From Halichondria panicea (lineage: Eukaryota > Porifera > Demospongiae > Suberitida > Halichondriidae), in NCBI RefSeq assembly GCF_963675165.1, contig NC_087377.1, forward strand, positions 11,952,632-12,016,631: a stretch of 64,000 bases of DNA, in the 5' to 3' direction. The translations under genes were made by a program, and so were the position numbers. This document shows, piece by piece, positions 43,469 to 55,351 of this stretch. Within the stretch, counting starts at the first letter, position 1; every line of letters begins with the position of its first letter. The notes below the pieces were generated by a model. It did not search any database. It was not told the origin of the DNA and worked only from the letters and a program-made list of their open reading frames with translations.

Positions 43469-44197
43469 AATTTCTGGTCATTTTCATCAACAGTTAATGT
43501 ACATGCATGTAAACAATTAACACAATTAATATAGCACGTACTGCAACTGTTCATTATCAACAACTTAAGAACAATGTAAACAGAGTTGTTGGCATAAGTC
43601 ATGTAGCTACGTAGCTGTTTCATTTTTCCTGGTCTGAAAGGATTGCTTCAGCTGAAAATACGCACCTCGATTAAAGGCCATGTGTATATTCATACATGTA
43701 CATGTGAAAGTGTCTTTGTTAACAATAAATTATTCATAATCGATTAATGACATCTGTTAATCCGGAAATTTCATACATTTGGATGGAGTCTGGTCCCGCT
43801 CAATTCCGATTAGCGAGGGTCTACTGTTGTAATAATTTAAAAACAGCCTGTGCGCCTCTCCATGCACTCTCTATAATTATGCAGTAAACGATATTATATT
43901 GCCACCTCTAAAGCATTTAGATATAATAATATTAGGTGCCTTACATGTGTAATAAATATATAGGTGTCGTACTATGAGAGAGGATGAACAATATAAGAAG
44001 GCTAGGCTTGACAGACTATTTTATTTTATTTTAAGAGGAATATTTGGGTTCTATAATAACAGGTCTATAAGATGCATAATTTAAGTGTGTACACTGTATG
44101 GTGATGATAGTGTGTGTACACAACGAGCTGTTTAAACAAACTAGACACTTCCATGGACTGCTTTAACTGCTATTGAGACAGTGGTTGAAAAATAAAC
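43469..44197. repeat. 3' flank of receptor gene 6 and contracted dispersed element
   Basis: 43469-43759 duplicates 1415-1707. 43756-43825 is the right end of a pogo/Tigger-like element. 43955-44197 is the dispersed minisatellite-bearing unit, here reduced to about one repeat unit (acactgtatggtgatgatag). No gene is seen. Confidence 0.6.
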
Positions 44198-44299
44198 TTG
44201 GAAGTGTATAAAAGAAGCTATAATTATGAATAAATTATCATAAAGGAAGTAAACAATTAATCACATTGAAACCTTCTCACTGTCAAGAAATAATTCGAG
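44198..44299 (+). promoter_or_regulatory. Conserved 5' flank of subfamily A, gene 7 version
   Basis: CTTGGAAGTG near 44197-44206 and AAAGGAAGTAAACAA at 44242-44256, followed by cacattgaaaccttctcact. It abuts the end of the dispersed minisatellite-bearing unit. Function inferred from conservation. Confidence 0.5.
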
Positions 44300-46243
44300 A
44301 TGACACTAATAAAGATAATAAAGCTCATTAGAGTTCTTCTGATTTGCTTTCTGGCTGGCTTCAGCACTGGTAAGACTGACTATTCAATTATAGATTTCCT
44401 TACATTGCTGCATGTTTCATAAAGCCCAACATTCAGTGAGTGTGGAGAGACCATGTCCAATGGAAACAGTCACTTTCACCTGCACTGCTCCTGGAGATTC
44501 CATGAGATGGGTACCATCAGATGCAACTCCTATCACTATCATCTCTTCTCCCTCTGGTCTCAATGTACCCAATGTTGTATCAGGTTACACCATAACACTG
44601 GTTGCATTCAATGACACTACATTAACATCTACTCTGTCAAGAACAGCAGAGAATGGGATCACTGTGTCCTGTGTGGACCCACTGCCTACTCTAACTACTA
44701 TAGGATCTTCGACGATCCGATTGGTTGGTGAGTTGCAGTTAGCTATAGTGTATCGTCCATTGTCTGACTAAGTTACATAGATCCACCAGGACCACCTTCC
44801 ACCATCAGACACTCCATTCTAAGCAGCTCATCCAATGAAGCTAGTGTATCTGTACAGTGGGACCCTCCTACTGAAACTGGTGGTAGAGATGACCTCACCT
44901 ACACAGTGACCATCTCACTTCTGGCTCAGCTCTCTACTACTGTCCTCACATCCACCTCTGCCACTGTGACTGCTCAATACAATGTGTACTACACTGTCAG
45001 TGTTGTGGCTACCAACTGTGTTGGGAACAGTACAACAGCTGAGTACAACTTTAGGATCGGTGAGTCGACATTGTCTTTAAACAGCACACTTCACTGACCC
45101 CCTCTAGTGCAGGCAACTGTCCTGTGTTGACCGACCCCATGAATGGAGTGTTTGGACCAACCACCAACAGTTTGCCAGGATCTACAGTAACCACCCAGTG
45201 TGACACTGGGTATATGTCTGCTGTTACGATGGTGACATGTGAGGGTACACTGATGTGGAGTCCAGACCCTGAGGCTATTGAGTGTACATCACTAATTATA
45301 ACCACACCTACTCCTACAACTCGTGAGTTTAAGCTCTTGACTATATATTTACCTCGTGTGTGCATGCGCAGCGCACAGCAGAGGATAGAGTGATTGGTGT
45401 GTGTGTGTCGGTTTGTGTATGTGTGTATACACAACAATGAGCTGTTTGAGCGAACTAGACACTTTCATGGACTGCTTTAACTGCTCTACTTATATATGCA
45501 GTTTAACTTGTAGGTAATCTTCGAAGATGACAAACTAATCAATCTAATCGTTGCTTTATAGATTCATTATCATATTATATTCCCCTAATGATAAAGTTGT
45601 TACGGTAAAAATTATTATATCTGTTTTGCTGCTGTGCGATGAAGCTCAACGCACGGGGTGAATGCTCTACTGAGCATCTTGTTAAATACTTCCAACAGTA
45701 TGTTATTATTTACACAGCTGCTCCTCCAATAAACTGCAAGGCTCCACTATCCCCACCAAGGAATGGCACCATCAGTGATCATTCAGTACCAGCTTTTTCC
45801 GGTACACAAGTGAAATTCTAGTGTGATGTTGGACTGTTCCCTGAGGGCATAATGACTTCCACCTGTCTAGCTACAGGAAAGTGGGACAAAAACCCAGTGG
45901 AGACAGTCTGCAGAGGCAAGTGTATTCATTACTTAAGTAATCACCTTGAACCACTTATACAGCTGTTTCTTACAATTGCGCCAGCCTAGATGGGAGTCGA
46001 TTTGATGCAGCTGTCTCCATCAGCGTGGTTGTCACGGCAGTTCTATTCACCGTCATTGGATTGTTGATGGGACTTTTGATAATGTATTTGTTCATTCATA
46101 AAAAGAATGTGTACTCCCCGTCAGCTAAAGAGCGAGCTAACGTAAGACCCACTACACCAGCTGGTCCTGTTTATGAGGAGGTGTCACCCAAAGAGGAGAT
46201 TGAACTGAATACTAACCAGGCGTATGGACCAGTAGAACTGTGA
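44300..46243 (+). CDS. Receptor gene 7, subfamily A, with a stop-containing CCP2 exon
   Basis: Exons: 44300-44369 (signal peptide), 44437-44727 (Ig-like), 44781-45059 (FN3), 45113-45322 (CCP1) and 45963-46243 (stalk, TM, tail), giving 376 codons when the CCP2 exon (45718-45915) is skipped. That exon carries an in-frame TAG at 45819-45821, where sister genes have CAG, and ends at a GC donor (45916). All exons are phase 1-1, so skipping gives an open reading frame with one CCP, the same architecture as genes 1 and 6; including it would give a soluble truncated form. The FN3 has TISLLAQL in place of the usual TISPPAQL. The last residues are YGPVEL, not GPVGL. The intron after CCP1 contains the right flank of the dispersed minisatellite-bearing unit. 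Confidence 0.82.
45718..45915 (+). pseudogene. CCP2 exon of receptor gene 7 with premature stop
   Basis: Homologous to 22376-22561 (CCP2 of gene 4). TAG at 45819-45821 replaces the Gln codon before the Cys of the second strand. Acceptor and GC donor are otherwise retained. The downstream half stays open and similar, so the stop appears recent. Confidence 0.8.
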
Positions 46244-46384
46244 AACTTCTGGTACTTTCATCAATAGATGCATGTACATGTAACAATTACCATAATTTAT
46301 ATAGCTAGCACGTACTGCAGCTGTTCATTATCAACAACTTAGAACAATGTAAACAGAGTTGTTGGCATAAGTCATGCAGCTACG

Positions 46385-47330
46385 TATATATCAACGACTC
46401 ACATTGGATCGTGTTGTTCTATTCTCCCTCTGAGGATCATTCTCCCCAGCAGCTGATGGAGGAAGGTGAGACAGTCCACTCCAGCAGACTGTATACCAGG
46501 CATTGTCACTGCTCTGTGAGGGTGGAGGGGAGTACTTGTAATAAGTGGAGTATACAGATCTCATTATCTTGAAATAGCTTTAAATGTAGAAAACAAGGAC
46601 AGAGAAACATTGAACACTCAAAGAAGTTAGATACATGTAGTCATGCACAGTATAATTACACAAAATTAATGAAAATGTTCTGTGGAATCTACTTTGAACG
46701 TTTCTTATACAGTGTCAGGAAACTTAGGTGATCTAGCTGGCTAAGAAATTTCAACCCAACCTATCAATAGTACAACATACATCACAACAGTAACTTTATA
46801 GACTTAGAGAGCATCCGAGATCCAGAGGATGTCCGACATGCGTGCACAAATAATTAAAAGTGCTAGTGTATTCTTTGGATTACGCAATATGGCATCAATA
46901 CACAGAACTTATATAATTATACTGATTCGTGCACGCATGTCGGACCTCCTCTGGGGTCATACTGAATGACATAAAGAGTATCCTTTTATCAACCATCTCA
47001 CCAGTTTGAGCAGTATCTCCAGGAGGTTTATGTGTTGAGGGTAGTATCTATGTCTGTGTTGTAGTGTCTCAGCACAGAGGGGGAGGAGGGAGGACACTCG
47101 GTCACCACACCCACTCACACCACTCAGCTCTCCAAATAGGAGAATGAAACTGGAGGGGGGGGTACAAGATTAGATTTAGTTAAAACTGCTATTACGTATA
47201 AATATTATACTCTGCAGTGCCTCTATTTACATCACAACACACAACACATTCATAAGCTCACTTGAGGATTCTCTTGTGTACACTGGCCCACATTTATCTA
47301 CCACAACATCTACAAAACACGCACCCTTAA
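46385..47330 (-). pseudogene. Decayed exons of the minus-strand neighbour gene (copy G)
   Basis: Islands at 46990-47130 (GDRVSSLLPL-type exon, ending at a GTGAG donor) and 46385-46505 (DNALVQS-type exon with indels) read on the minus strand. 46770-47330 is collinear with 10190-11480 but lacks the 736 bp element found there, so it serves as an empty-site comparison. Confidence 0.45.
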
Positions 47331-47716
47331 GGTATTCAATAGCATCTGGTTTTCACTCTGTTCTTTTGATTGTAGATCTATATGTTTTCTTTCACTTTGT
47401 TCTTTTCATTGTATAATCAGGCTCAGCATGCAGTCAGCACTAATCAACCACAAAATTCATTTAAGAAATATGATTCTTATACCAATCATTCTTGTGTGGT
47501 ATAGCTATATAAACTGGAATGGATCCATCTAACAGTATACTGTTTTGTTTTCAAGGGATGTATTTAATTTTCAGTCTCAGTCTCTAGTAAGTTCAGAATC
47601 TACTGAGTAATGTATGCTATATAGATCTATGCAGATATGGTGTGTTTAGCTATTGAACAAAGAGGGAAATTAGGCAAGTTTTTTATCACACATGCCGTTA
47701 TGGTTTATTTTTGCAG

Positions 47717-48894
47717 CCATTCAGTTGACATCCAGCAGTGGTGATGGTGCGGTATGTCCAAATGACCCTGTTGTCTTCACCTGCTCCGTTAGTGGAACTG
47801 TTCTACAATGGATAGCTGATCCTCCACCTGGGTATATCGTATCTGGGTAGGTGACACAACTTTTATTCTCTATTTCTGGTACTCTACTGCCTGCTGGAGT
47901 TGAAGGATTCATGTTTCAAGCTGCTGTAACGAATACAAGTAATGGTACTCTTACCTCCACTCTCACTACCATCACTGAGGTGTCCATGCTGAATGGCAGT
48001 GTTGTCACATGTTCCAGCGGTGGAACAATGGAGTCACGATCAATCACAGTGGCCGGTCAGTGAGCCAAACATATAACACTGTATATATTATTGCATCTCA
48101 AACAGAGCCTCCATTGTCTCCATCAACTCCAATATTGGCTTCACAACATAATGTAGTCAGTTCCTCTATTATCACTCTGGACTGGGACTCCCCCTCTTCT
48201 ACTGGTGGTGTGTCTGTCACTCAACTATGTCCTCATTATCTCCCCAAACCTTTCTCCGGGTCACCAGTCACCGTGGAGACCACCTCAGCACAGATAACTG
48301 TCTCCTACAACACACTCTACAATGTGACCATCAGAGCTGTTAATTGTGTTGGAATGAGTGATGCCTCAATGTTGGTTACTATACCGTCCATAGGTTAGTA
48401 TAAGTGCTAAATTAATGTTAGTTTACTTCTATTTTCATGCAGTTGCCTGTCCCTCTTCCCTCTCTGCTGCTAGTGGGGTGGTAAACAATTACATCCAGAT
48501 ACCCCGTGTATACTACTGTGCATGGGCTCCACACTTACCTTCACTTGTTCTGAAGATAATCAGATGAGAACCTCCATCTGTGGCAGTGATGGAAGGTGGA
48601 ATCCTGACCCAAAGGAGTTTTTGTGTCCAACAATGTGATATATTTTTTGATTGTTCTCTTACAGAACCCCCAGTGACCTGTCCAGTTCACGGAGCTCCCT
48701 CTATGGGTAGTGTGAACACTAGTGGTCAGTCTTACACAGAGGGGTGACAGGAGGTCACATATCAGTGCAATGATGAACTGTTCCCCATAGGTATTCTGAT
48801 TGCCACTTGCGCAAGAGACGAACAAAATGTAGTGTGGGAGCCTACCCCAGTACGGTGGTGTGCAGGACAGTTCCAGACCAGTATAGGACTGTGA
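47717..48894 (+). pseudogene. Receptor gene 8, subfamily B pseudogene, tail deleted
   Basis: Exon-like blocks: Ig-like 47717-48055, FN3 48106-48393, CCP1 48443-48634 and CCP2 from 48665. Disablements: TAG at 47848-47850 in the Ig exon, a frameshift in CCP1, and TGA at 48745-48747 in CCP2. The FN3 exon shows compensating indels (a +4 at the SYVLTI position and a -1 shortly after) that leave it open but replace about ten residues with TQLCPHYLPKPF. At about 48873-48876 the CCP2 end (GTTCCA) is joined directly to GACCAGTA..GGACTGTGA, the last codons of the family tail, so CCP3, TM and nearly all the tail are deleted. A signal exon could not be placed. Only about 250 bp separate it from gene 9. 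Confidence 0.82.
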
Positions 48895-48989
48895 AACTGG
48901 CATTCAATTAATAGACATGCATGGACTACGTATACTATAGATACATTTTTAATTATACTTTTGTATGGTTGACTTATTATATATAAAAT

Positions 48990-49141
48990 GTATTATTTGG
49001 CTGTAAAACCTATTGTCACATTCTGATGTGGTTTTTCTGACTTCCTCATGATCAATAGAAAGAGGTGTGTTTCATCATAATAATTATAGGTAATCAATAT
49101 TAAGGTATCTACCAGCTATAATAATATATATAGCTCCTGCA
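48990..49141 (+). promoter_or_regulatory. Conserved 5' flank of subfamily B (gene 9)
   Basis: Shared with 57552-57652 before gene 11: attctgatgtggtttttctg, acttcctca, and gctcctgcaatgcaa at the start codon. GACTTCCTCA contains a reverse ETS-type core. Related blocks without a following gene lie at 16105-16195 and 55080-55170. Function inferred. Confidence 0.4.
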
Positions 49142-51067
49142 ATGCAAATACAGGCAGTTATTATCAGCATCCAGCTGTTTTATCTTGCTTCAGGTAAGTT
49201 ACATAGATCATCTATACTAGCATGTGTTCACTGGAACACACAATTTGTTTCAGCCACACTGACATCCACCCCCCCTGTGGCTTGTCCTGATGACACTGTC
49301 ACCTTCACCTGCTCTCTGCCTAGTGATGTTGATGGGACCATTCGCTGGACAGTAACTCCACCGCCAGGGTTGAATACAGTCAGTGTAAATGGAGTAGTGA
49401 ATAACATTGGTAGAACATTAACGCTTGGTACTGATGAGATGTTCATGTTCCGAGCTGCTTACTCTGGACTGGATGGAGGCATGGTCACATCCACTCTCAC
49501 CACCCTCTCTATGGTGACAGTGCTGGATGGAGCTATGGTACAGTGTGAAGACTTGGGAGGAGCAGGAGGAGGTCTAATACCCATCCGTGTGGCTGGTATA
49601 AGTCTATATAATGATGTTGATCTGAGTATTTTAATAACAATAATTGAACAGATATACCCTCTCCTCCACTGAACCCAGCACTGTTCTTCAATCAAAACCA
49701 ACCCAGTTCTTCCATTATCACTCTGGACTGGGACTCCCCCTCCTCTACTAGTGGTGTGTCTATCAGCTATGTCCTCACCATCTCCCCAACACCCCTCTCC
49801 GGGTCACCAGTCACCGTGGAGACCACCTCGACAGAGATCACTGTCTCCTACAACACACCCTACAATGTGACCATCAGAGCTGTCAACTGTGCTGGAATGA
49901 GCAATGCCTCAATATTGGCGATACTCTCAATAGGTTACTTAAAAATCTCAATAGGTTACTACAATTTGTTTGATGTAAATGAATCACACTTAATTCTCTC
50001 CCCACGTGCATGCAGTTACCTGTTCCTCTTCCCCCTCTACTGCCAGTGGAGTCGTGAATGTTCAAATACCCAGTGTGCCTACTGTCGGCTCAAAATTAAA
50101 CTTTGGTTGCTCTGGAGAAAATCAGATGAGAACCCCTACCTGTGGTAGTGATGGACGATGGAATCCTGACACTGAGGATTTCATGTGTCCAACAGTGGGT
50201 GAGTTGATGTGCGCTATACGCATGCAGCTGTCGCTTACAACTTTATGTTTATAACATCACCGTATAGAACCTCCAGTGACATGTCCAGTTCCCGGGGTCC
50301 CCTCCATGGGTAGTGTGAGTACTGTTGGTCAATCTTACACAGAGGGGTCACAGATCACATATCAGTGCAACGAGGGACTGTTCCCCATGGGTGTCCTGAC
50401 TTCCACTTGCACAAGAAACGGACAAAATGGAGTGTGGGAGCCTAACCCCAGTACGGTGGTGTGCAGGACAGTTCCAGGTAATTTAATTCAGTTTCTTCTG
50501 TTTATTAACTTTTGTGGGTCGACACAGTCAACTGTACTCTTCCTACCGAGCCATCCAACGGTGCTATAGTGGACTATAAGAGGTTGAACGAGACAGTGTT
50601 GGAGGGAACAGTGCTGACTTACCAGTGTGACAATGGACTCTCACTGACAGGACCTAACAACGTCATTTGCACCAATGCTGGAGTCTGGAGCACTGAGCCT
50701 AAGGCAATCATGTGTGTGTCACCAACTGAAGGTGAAGGCCATCATGTGTGTACTTGAATGTGAATTATGGTTCGTAATCCCATAATACATCGATTTCACA
50801 GGTCCTACTGCCACCTCCCTATCCATTGGTGCAGTTGCTGCTATCAGCGTAATTATTACTTTCTTTGTGGCTGCCATTCTTGGATTCCTCACTGGACTCC
50901 TAGTGATGCATCTTTCCTCTCGTAAGAAGGCAGTATACTCTCTAGCAACTGAAGGACAAGCTAACGTAGGACCCACACCACCAGCTGGTCCGGTTTATGA
51001 AGAGGTGTCACCTAAAGAGGAGATTGAACTGAACACTAACCAGACGTATGGACCAGTAGGACTGTGA
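49142..51067 (+). CDS. Receptor gene 9, subfamily B (Ig-FN3-CCP x3-TM), complete
   Basis: Seven exons: 49142-49193 (signal peptide MQIQAVIISIQLFYLAS), 49254-49595 (Ig-like), 49652-49933 (FN3), 50016-50198 (CCP1), 50268-50477 (CCP2), 50528-50731 (CCP3) and 50802-51067 (TM/tail), giving 512 codons, all phase 1, all GT-AG. Ig signature: PVACPDDTVTFTC, IRW, then MVQC. The FN3 has SISYVLTISPTPLSGSP. Each CCP has four cysteines and a Trp before the last. The TM carries GFLTG; the tail has RKKAVYSLATEGQ, YEEV and NQTYGPVGL (Thr replaces Ala before the last Tyr). This is the cleanest B gene and the best template for judging its damaged relatives. Surface recognition receptor by inference. Confidence 0.9.
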
Positions 51068-51379
51068 ACCGTGCATTTTGTTTTCCACCCAACGCATACA
51101 TTGTCAAAATATATGTATAATATCTATAGCTATAACTATACCTTATAAGATTGTAAATTTGAGTACTGTATAGATTACGTATTAATAGCACAAATATTAT
51201 AAGAGAAGTCAAACTTGTCCAAAGGAAGTGCATCACAGCACATATATAAATATTGGTACTGAAACAGCATAATTATCATGAAGTTAGGATAATAAGTGAC
51301 TGCATGTATATACAGTGAAACCTCCAGGTTTCAATATAGTCATCTACATGTAGATATGCTTTATGAGTCAAGTTTTAAC
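51068..51379. other. 3' flank of receptor gene 9
   Basis: No gene is seen. AT-rich sequence that runs into the relic exon at 51380. Confidence 0.5.
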
Positions 51380-51514
51380 AACATCACCAATTATACACCT
51401 CCTGTCACAATTCGTGGATCCATGCTCACCATTAGTCACTTGCCATGGAGACAGGAATGAAGAACCTTGGCAGTAGCGAGCAGGTGGTCCCTTACCACTG
51501 GAACTTTTGATTCG
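51380..51514 (+). pseudogene. Relic CCP1 exon of a lost receptor copy
   Basis: acacctcctgtcacaattcg, ggatccatgctcacc, then a decayed ggagacaggaatgaagaacc and accactggaacttttga track the CCP1 exons at 14704-14886 and 58477-58659. Indels and missing cysteines make it non-functional. No other exon of this copy is visible nearby. Confidence 0.7.
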
Positions 51515-52230
51515 CTGCTACATGATCATCTATTCAGCTCTAGGTGGCAGTGCTGCTGCATTTGGACAGCCTATAGTTGGAGGTGTGTGCATGGTGGTAC
51601 TGATTGTTGTAGAGCTCATAGTTGTTTGTTAATCACCAAGAACTTGAAAAGTGGAGCTTATGGAAGGATGCATGTGGAAATCATTCAATTTCAATTTTGT
51701 TTATGACAAGTGAGACAATGGAGATTTTGTAATGACTAACTTGCTCTGGAGGCCACATTGAGTTGCAGTCGAATCAGGCTTATATTTCAAATAATTATAA
51801 TTATGCTACTTGATCTTGATTGCGAACTGTTTGTTTACTTATCAATAATGGTCATGATTGCATTCATCTTTATTGTCAACAGAACAGTATCCTTTATGAT
51901 CACAACAGCTGGCTAAACAAACACTAACAGGTTACTCAGCCCACAGCTATTTACTGAAGTCAGCAATTTAGCAAATGTTTCATTAACGATCTTTACTTTT
52001 TAAAAACTTCTTCAGGACAACTCTACAGATATAGCAGATATAAGGCTCTGGATATAGGGTATGCATGGTAAACACAAGGTTAATATTAGATCTCAATTAA
52101 ACTTTTTTCGTATACCCACACTGACAATAAACCCACTGTCTCATGACTGGAGAAGTATGATCTAATCTAGGCAATAGGTAAAGATGTCACATTTTGCTTT
52201 TGCACTTTATTAAATTTGCCCTGTTAAATA
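51515..52230. other. Intergenic, no gene seen
   Basis: AT-rich sequence with one short open frame at 51467-51706 that overlaps the relic exon and has no family signature. Confidence 0.45.
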
Positions 52231-54942
52231 ATGGTGAACTTGTTGGTGATCAAGCATCTTCTGTTAGCAGTGATGATTGGCTCTCAGATAGGAGGTATGA
52301 ATGCAAAACAAGATTGTGCTTCATGTGTGATTGAAGCTGTTCCATTTCAACAGAGGCCTCATTAGTGTCCAACACCAGTGTGGCGTGTCCTGGAGAGGCA
52401 GTTCTGTTCACATGCTTTAAGCCTGCCGCTGTATTGAGATGGCAAGTGGACCCTCCAGCGAAGTCTGGATTGATGCCAGTTTAAAGTACACTCTTTATTG
52501 GTTCTCAAGTTGGTCGAAGGGACACATTTGGATCTGGAGTGATCATGTTTGAGGCTGTTCTTGTAAGCAATGATGGTGGAACTCTGACATCCACCCTAAT
52601 CAACCTCAGTGAAGTGTCTGTACTGGAAGGAACCAATATTACCTGTATACTACTACCAATTCAAATGGTATTACAGTTGCAATACAGCAGACAATCTCTG
52701 TTGCTGGTGAGTAGCTATTTAATCTTAACACACATGCAGTTAAACTTATAGACTTTTATTGCACATGCATATAGGTAATTCAACTTCTCCATTAAACCCA
52801 AGAATATCCTCCACTCAAAACCAGCTCAGCTCCTCTCTTGTTATTCTGGACTGGGACTCCCCCTCCTCTACTGGTGGTGTGTCTGTCAGCTATATCCTCG
52901 TCATTTCCCCAACACCTCTCTCCAAGTCACCAGTTACCGTGGAGACTACCTTGGCACAGTTCAATATCTCTTACAACATTCCCTACAACGTGACCATCAG
53001 AGCAGTTAACTGTGTTGGCAGTAGCCGTGACAACATGGTGATGATCCCTTCTATTGGTTAGTTCATATACCGTATAGCCGGTAATTTTCGGGGGACAAAA
53101 TATTTGTAGTTTTCGTGGTTGAAGCTCTGACCATGAATATTTTCCCCACGAATGAAGCGACCTTTAACTGCAGTGCAATCAGCAACCACGAAAATAATAT
53201 CCACGAAATGTCTAAACCACGAATATTTTGTCCCCCAAAAATTACCCGCTATACGGTATCATTGTCTTAGCTGCGCTCGTTACTACCGTACTACTCTATC
53301 GAGATTACTCCCACGCCCGAAATTACGACCCACTGCTTCTTTTGAGTGAAAGTTCCTGTATAGGCTATTTGCATTAAGAATACGCCCACAAGGAAGTGAT
53401 GCAAACTTGTCAGCGAGCAGTTTATAGTTGTCAAGAAGGTTTAGCAGTTTCTTGTGTAAGCTGGTTGCTGAAGAGATAGCTACATAGATAGTTAGATCCA
53501 ATGATTATCACTCCTATTTGCAAGTATAAGAGACAAGGACAATCTTCTCTGAATCTCTGTTGACAGACTTTTATTCAGCTACTTACCCATGCATTACCAT
53601 CGTTGTATAATTATTGCAAGCACTGGCATGCCCCAGAAAATACTAAGTTTCTTCATGAGTAGGCGTAATTTCGAGACAAAACTACCATTATCGAAATTAC
53701 TGTGTAGCATGCAATTAGGGTGGGCGTAGAGTACGGTAATAATTATTTTTGCTTCTCTAATGCAGTTACCTGTCCCTCCAACCCATCACCTGCGAATAGA
53801 GTGACCATCGTTGGTGCTCCACCACTGCCTCCAGTAGTAGGATCAATCCTGAGCTTCAATTGCAATGGACAGACAGTAACAGCAACCTATGAGAGTGTTA
53901 GACGATGGTCACTTGATCCCACCACTTACGTCTGTATCTCAGGTATAAGGTTATTGCTTTCACTCTATACTGTTATTAGGCCTTCTCTCAGAGCTCACAG
54001 GTGGCTCTCTTGTTGCACCGTCTAGAGGCAGTGTGGACGTCAGTGGTGGGACACCACCCTTCTCACTGGGTTCACAGGTCATCTATCGCTGTGATGAGGG
54101 ACTGTTCCCCCTTGATGTGAGGACCAGTACATGCACTGATGTGGAGGGTAGTGGAGAGTGGGTGGATAATCCTGAGAGTTTGGTGTGCAGGGAGAGGCCA
54201 GGTGAAATGTATGATTATATAGCTGTTGTTGAGCCTGTGCATTTTGTGAATGTATGCATGTGCATTTAGGAAATACACCTTTTGACGGACTTCTTGTATG
54301 TACAATTCTTAATTATCATAGCATGGATTATCAATTTTGTTTTAGCAAACATACTCATGCAATTGAATCACTGTTTAACCGTCCCTATAATTATTATTAT
54401 AGTCAACTGCACTGTACCTGCATGCTGAGCTGTGCAACGGTGCTATAGTGAACTATATGAGAGGTTGAATGAGACGGTGTTGGAGGGAACAGTGCTGACT
54501 TACCAGTGTGACAATGGACTCTCACTGACTAGACCCAACACCATCACTTGCACTAATGCTGGAGTGTGGAGCACAGAGCCTGAGGAAATCAAGTGTGTAC
54601 TTGTGACTGAAGGTGATGAGCTTTGTAATTGTTTGCTATCTACTATCTAATCTTGCAGTTTCTACTGTCGCTCCTTTGTTCTCCATTTCTGCAACTGTCG
54701 CTATCAGTGTGGTCATCACTTTCATTGTCACTCTAGTCATTGGGTTCTTCAATGAACTGCTGGTGATGCATAATTATTTTCTCTCGAAAGAAAGCAGTGT
54801 ACTCCCCGGCAACTGAAGGACAAGCTAACGTAGGACCCACTGCACCAGCTGTTCCTGTTTATGAAGAGGTGTCACCCAAAGAGGAGATTGAACTTAACAC
54901 TAACCAGGCGTATGGACCATTAGGACTCTGTGAAACTCGTTT
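52231..54942 (+). pseudogene. Receptor gene 10, subfamily B pseudogene
   Basis: Blocks: signal peptide 52231-52294, Ig-like 52354-52706, FN3 52775-53056 (intact), CCP1 53766-53942, CCP2 53980-54201, CCP3 54403-54612 and TM/tail 54659-54942. Defects: TAA at 52482-52484 and a later frameshift in the Ig exon, a missing cysteine in CCP1, loss of the first CCP2 cysteine (ACAGGT for ACCTGT), a frameshift with TGA at 54426-54428 in CCP3, a +4 indel just after the TM (cataattatttt) leading to TGA at 54814-54816, and an altered end (GGACTCTGTGA). The TM also loses the second Gly of GxxxG (GFFNE). It pairs with receptor gene 3 by exon and 3' flank homology. An inverted-repeat element sits in the FN3-CCP1 intron. 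Confidence 0.85.
53069..53257. mobile_element. ACCGTATAGC MITE-like element in the gene 10 intron
   Basis: The left end accgtatagccggtaatttt and the right end aaaattacccgctatacggt are inverted copies, with inner cgggggacaaaatatt / aatattttgtccccc. 189 bp, no transposase. Confidence 0.8.
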
Positions 54943-55351
54943 ATTTTAATATTCAATACATTCAACAAGTTAATTGTAATTATAGACTTGCTAGTGTTTC
55001 ACTTTATTGATAGCGTATAACCTACATGCATGTATAGATTAATGGTCTCAAATTACATTTATATCCCTATATAATTTATACAGGTTATTTTTTGCTGTAA
55101 AACCTGTCATTATTATGTACATGTAGTTTTTCTGACTTCCTCAATCAGAAATAGAATAAAGTGGTGTATTCTTTATGAACCAAGTGATCAAACTCGACAG
55201 TTATTATAACTACGCCTCGGTGTGTGGTAGTATGCGCATTATATACCTAGTATAATCTGTTGTTTTCCTTGCAGCTTTCATTATTCAGTATGCATGAGGT
55301 ACGTAATGTTGACAATGTAAACAATATAGCACTGCATCTGTTCATATAATT
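54943..55351. repeat. 3' flank duplicated from receptor gene 3
   Basis: 54950-55330 matches 15919-16330, including the block at 55080-55170 that resembles the 5' flanks of genes 9 and 11. No gene is seen. Confidence 0.55.
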
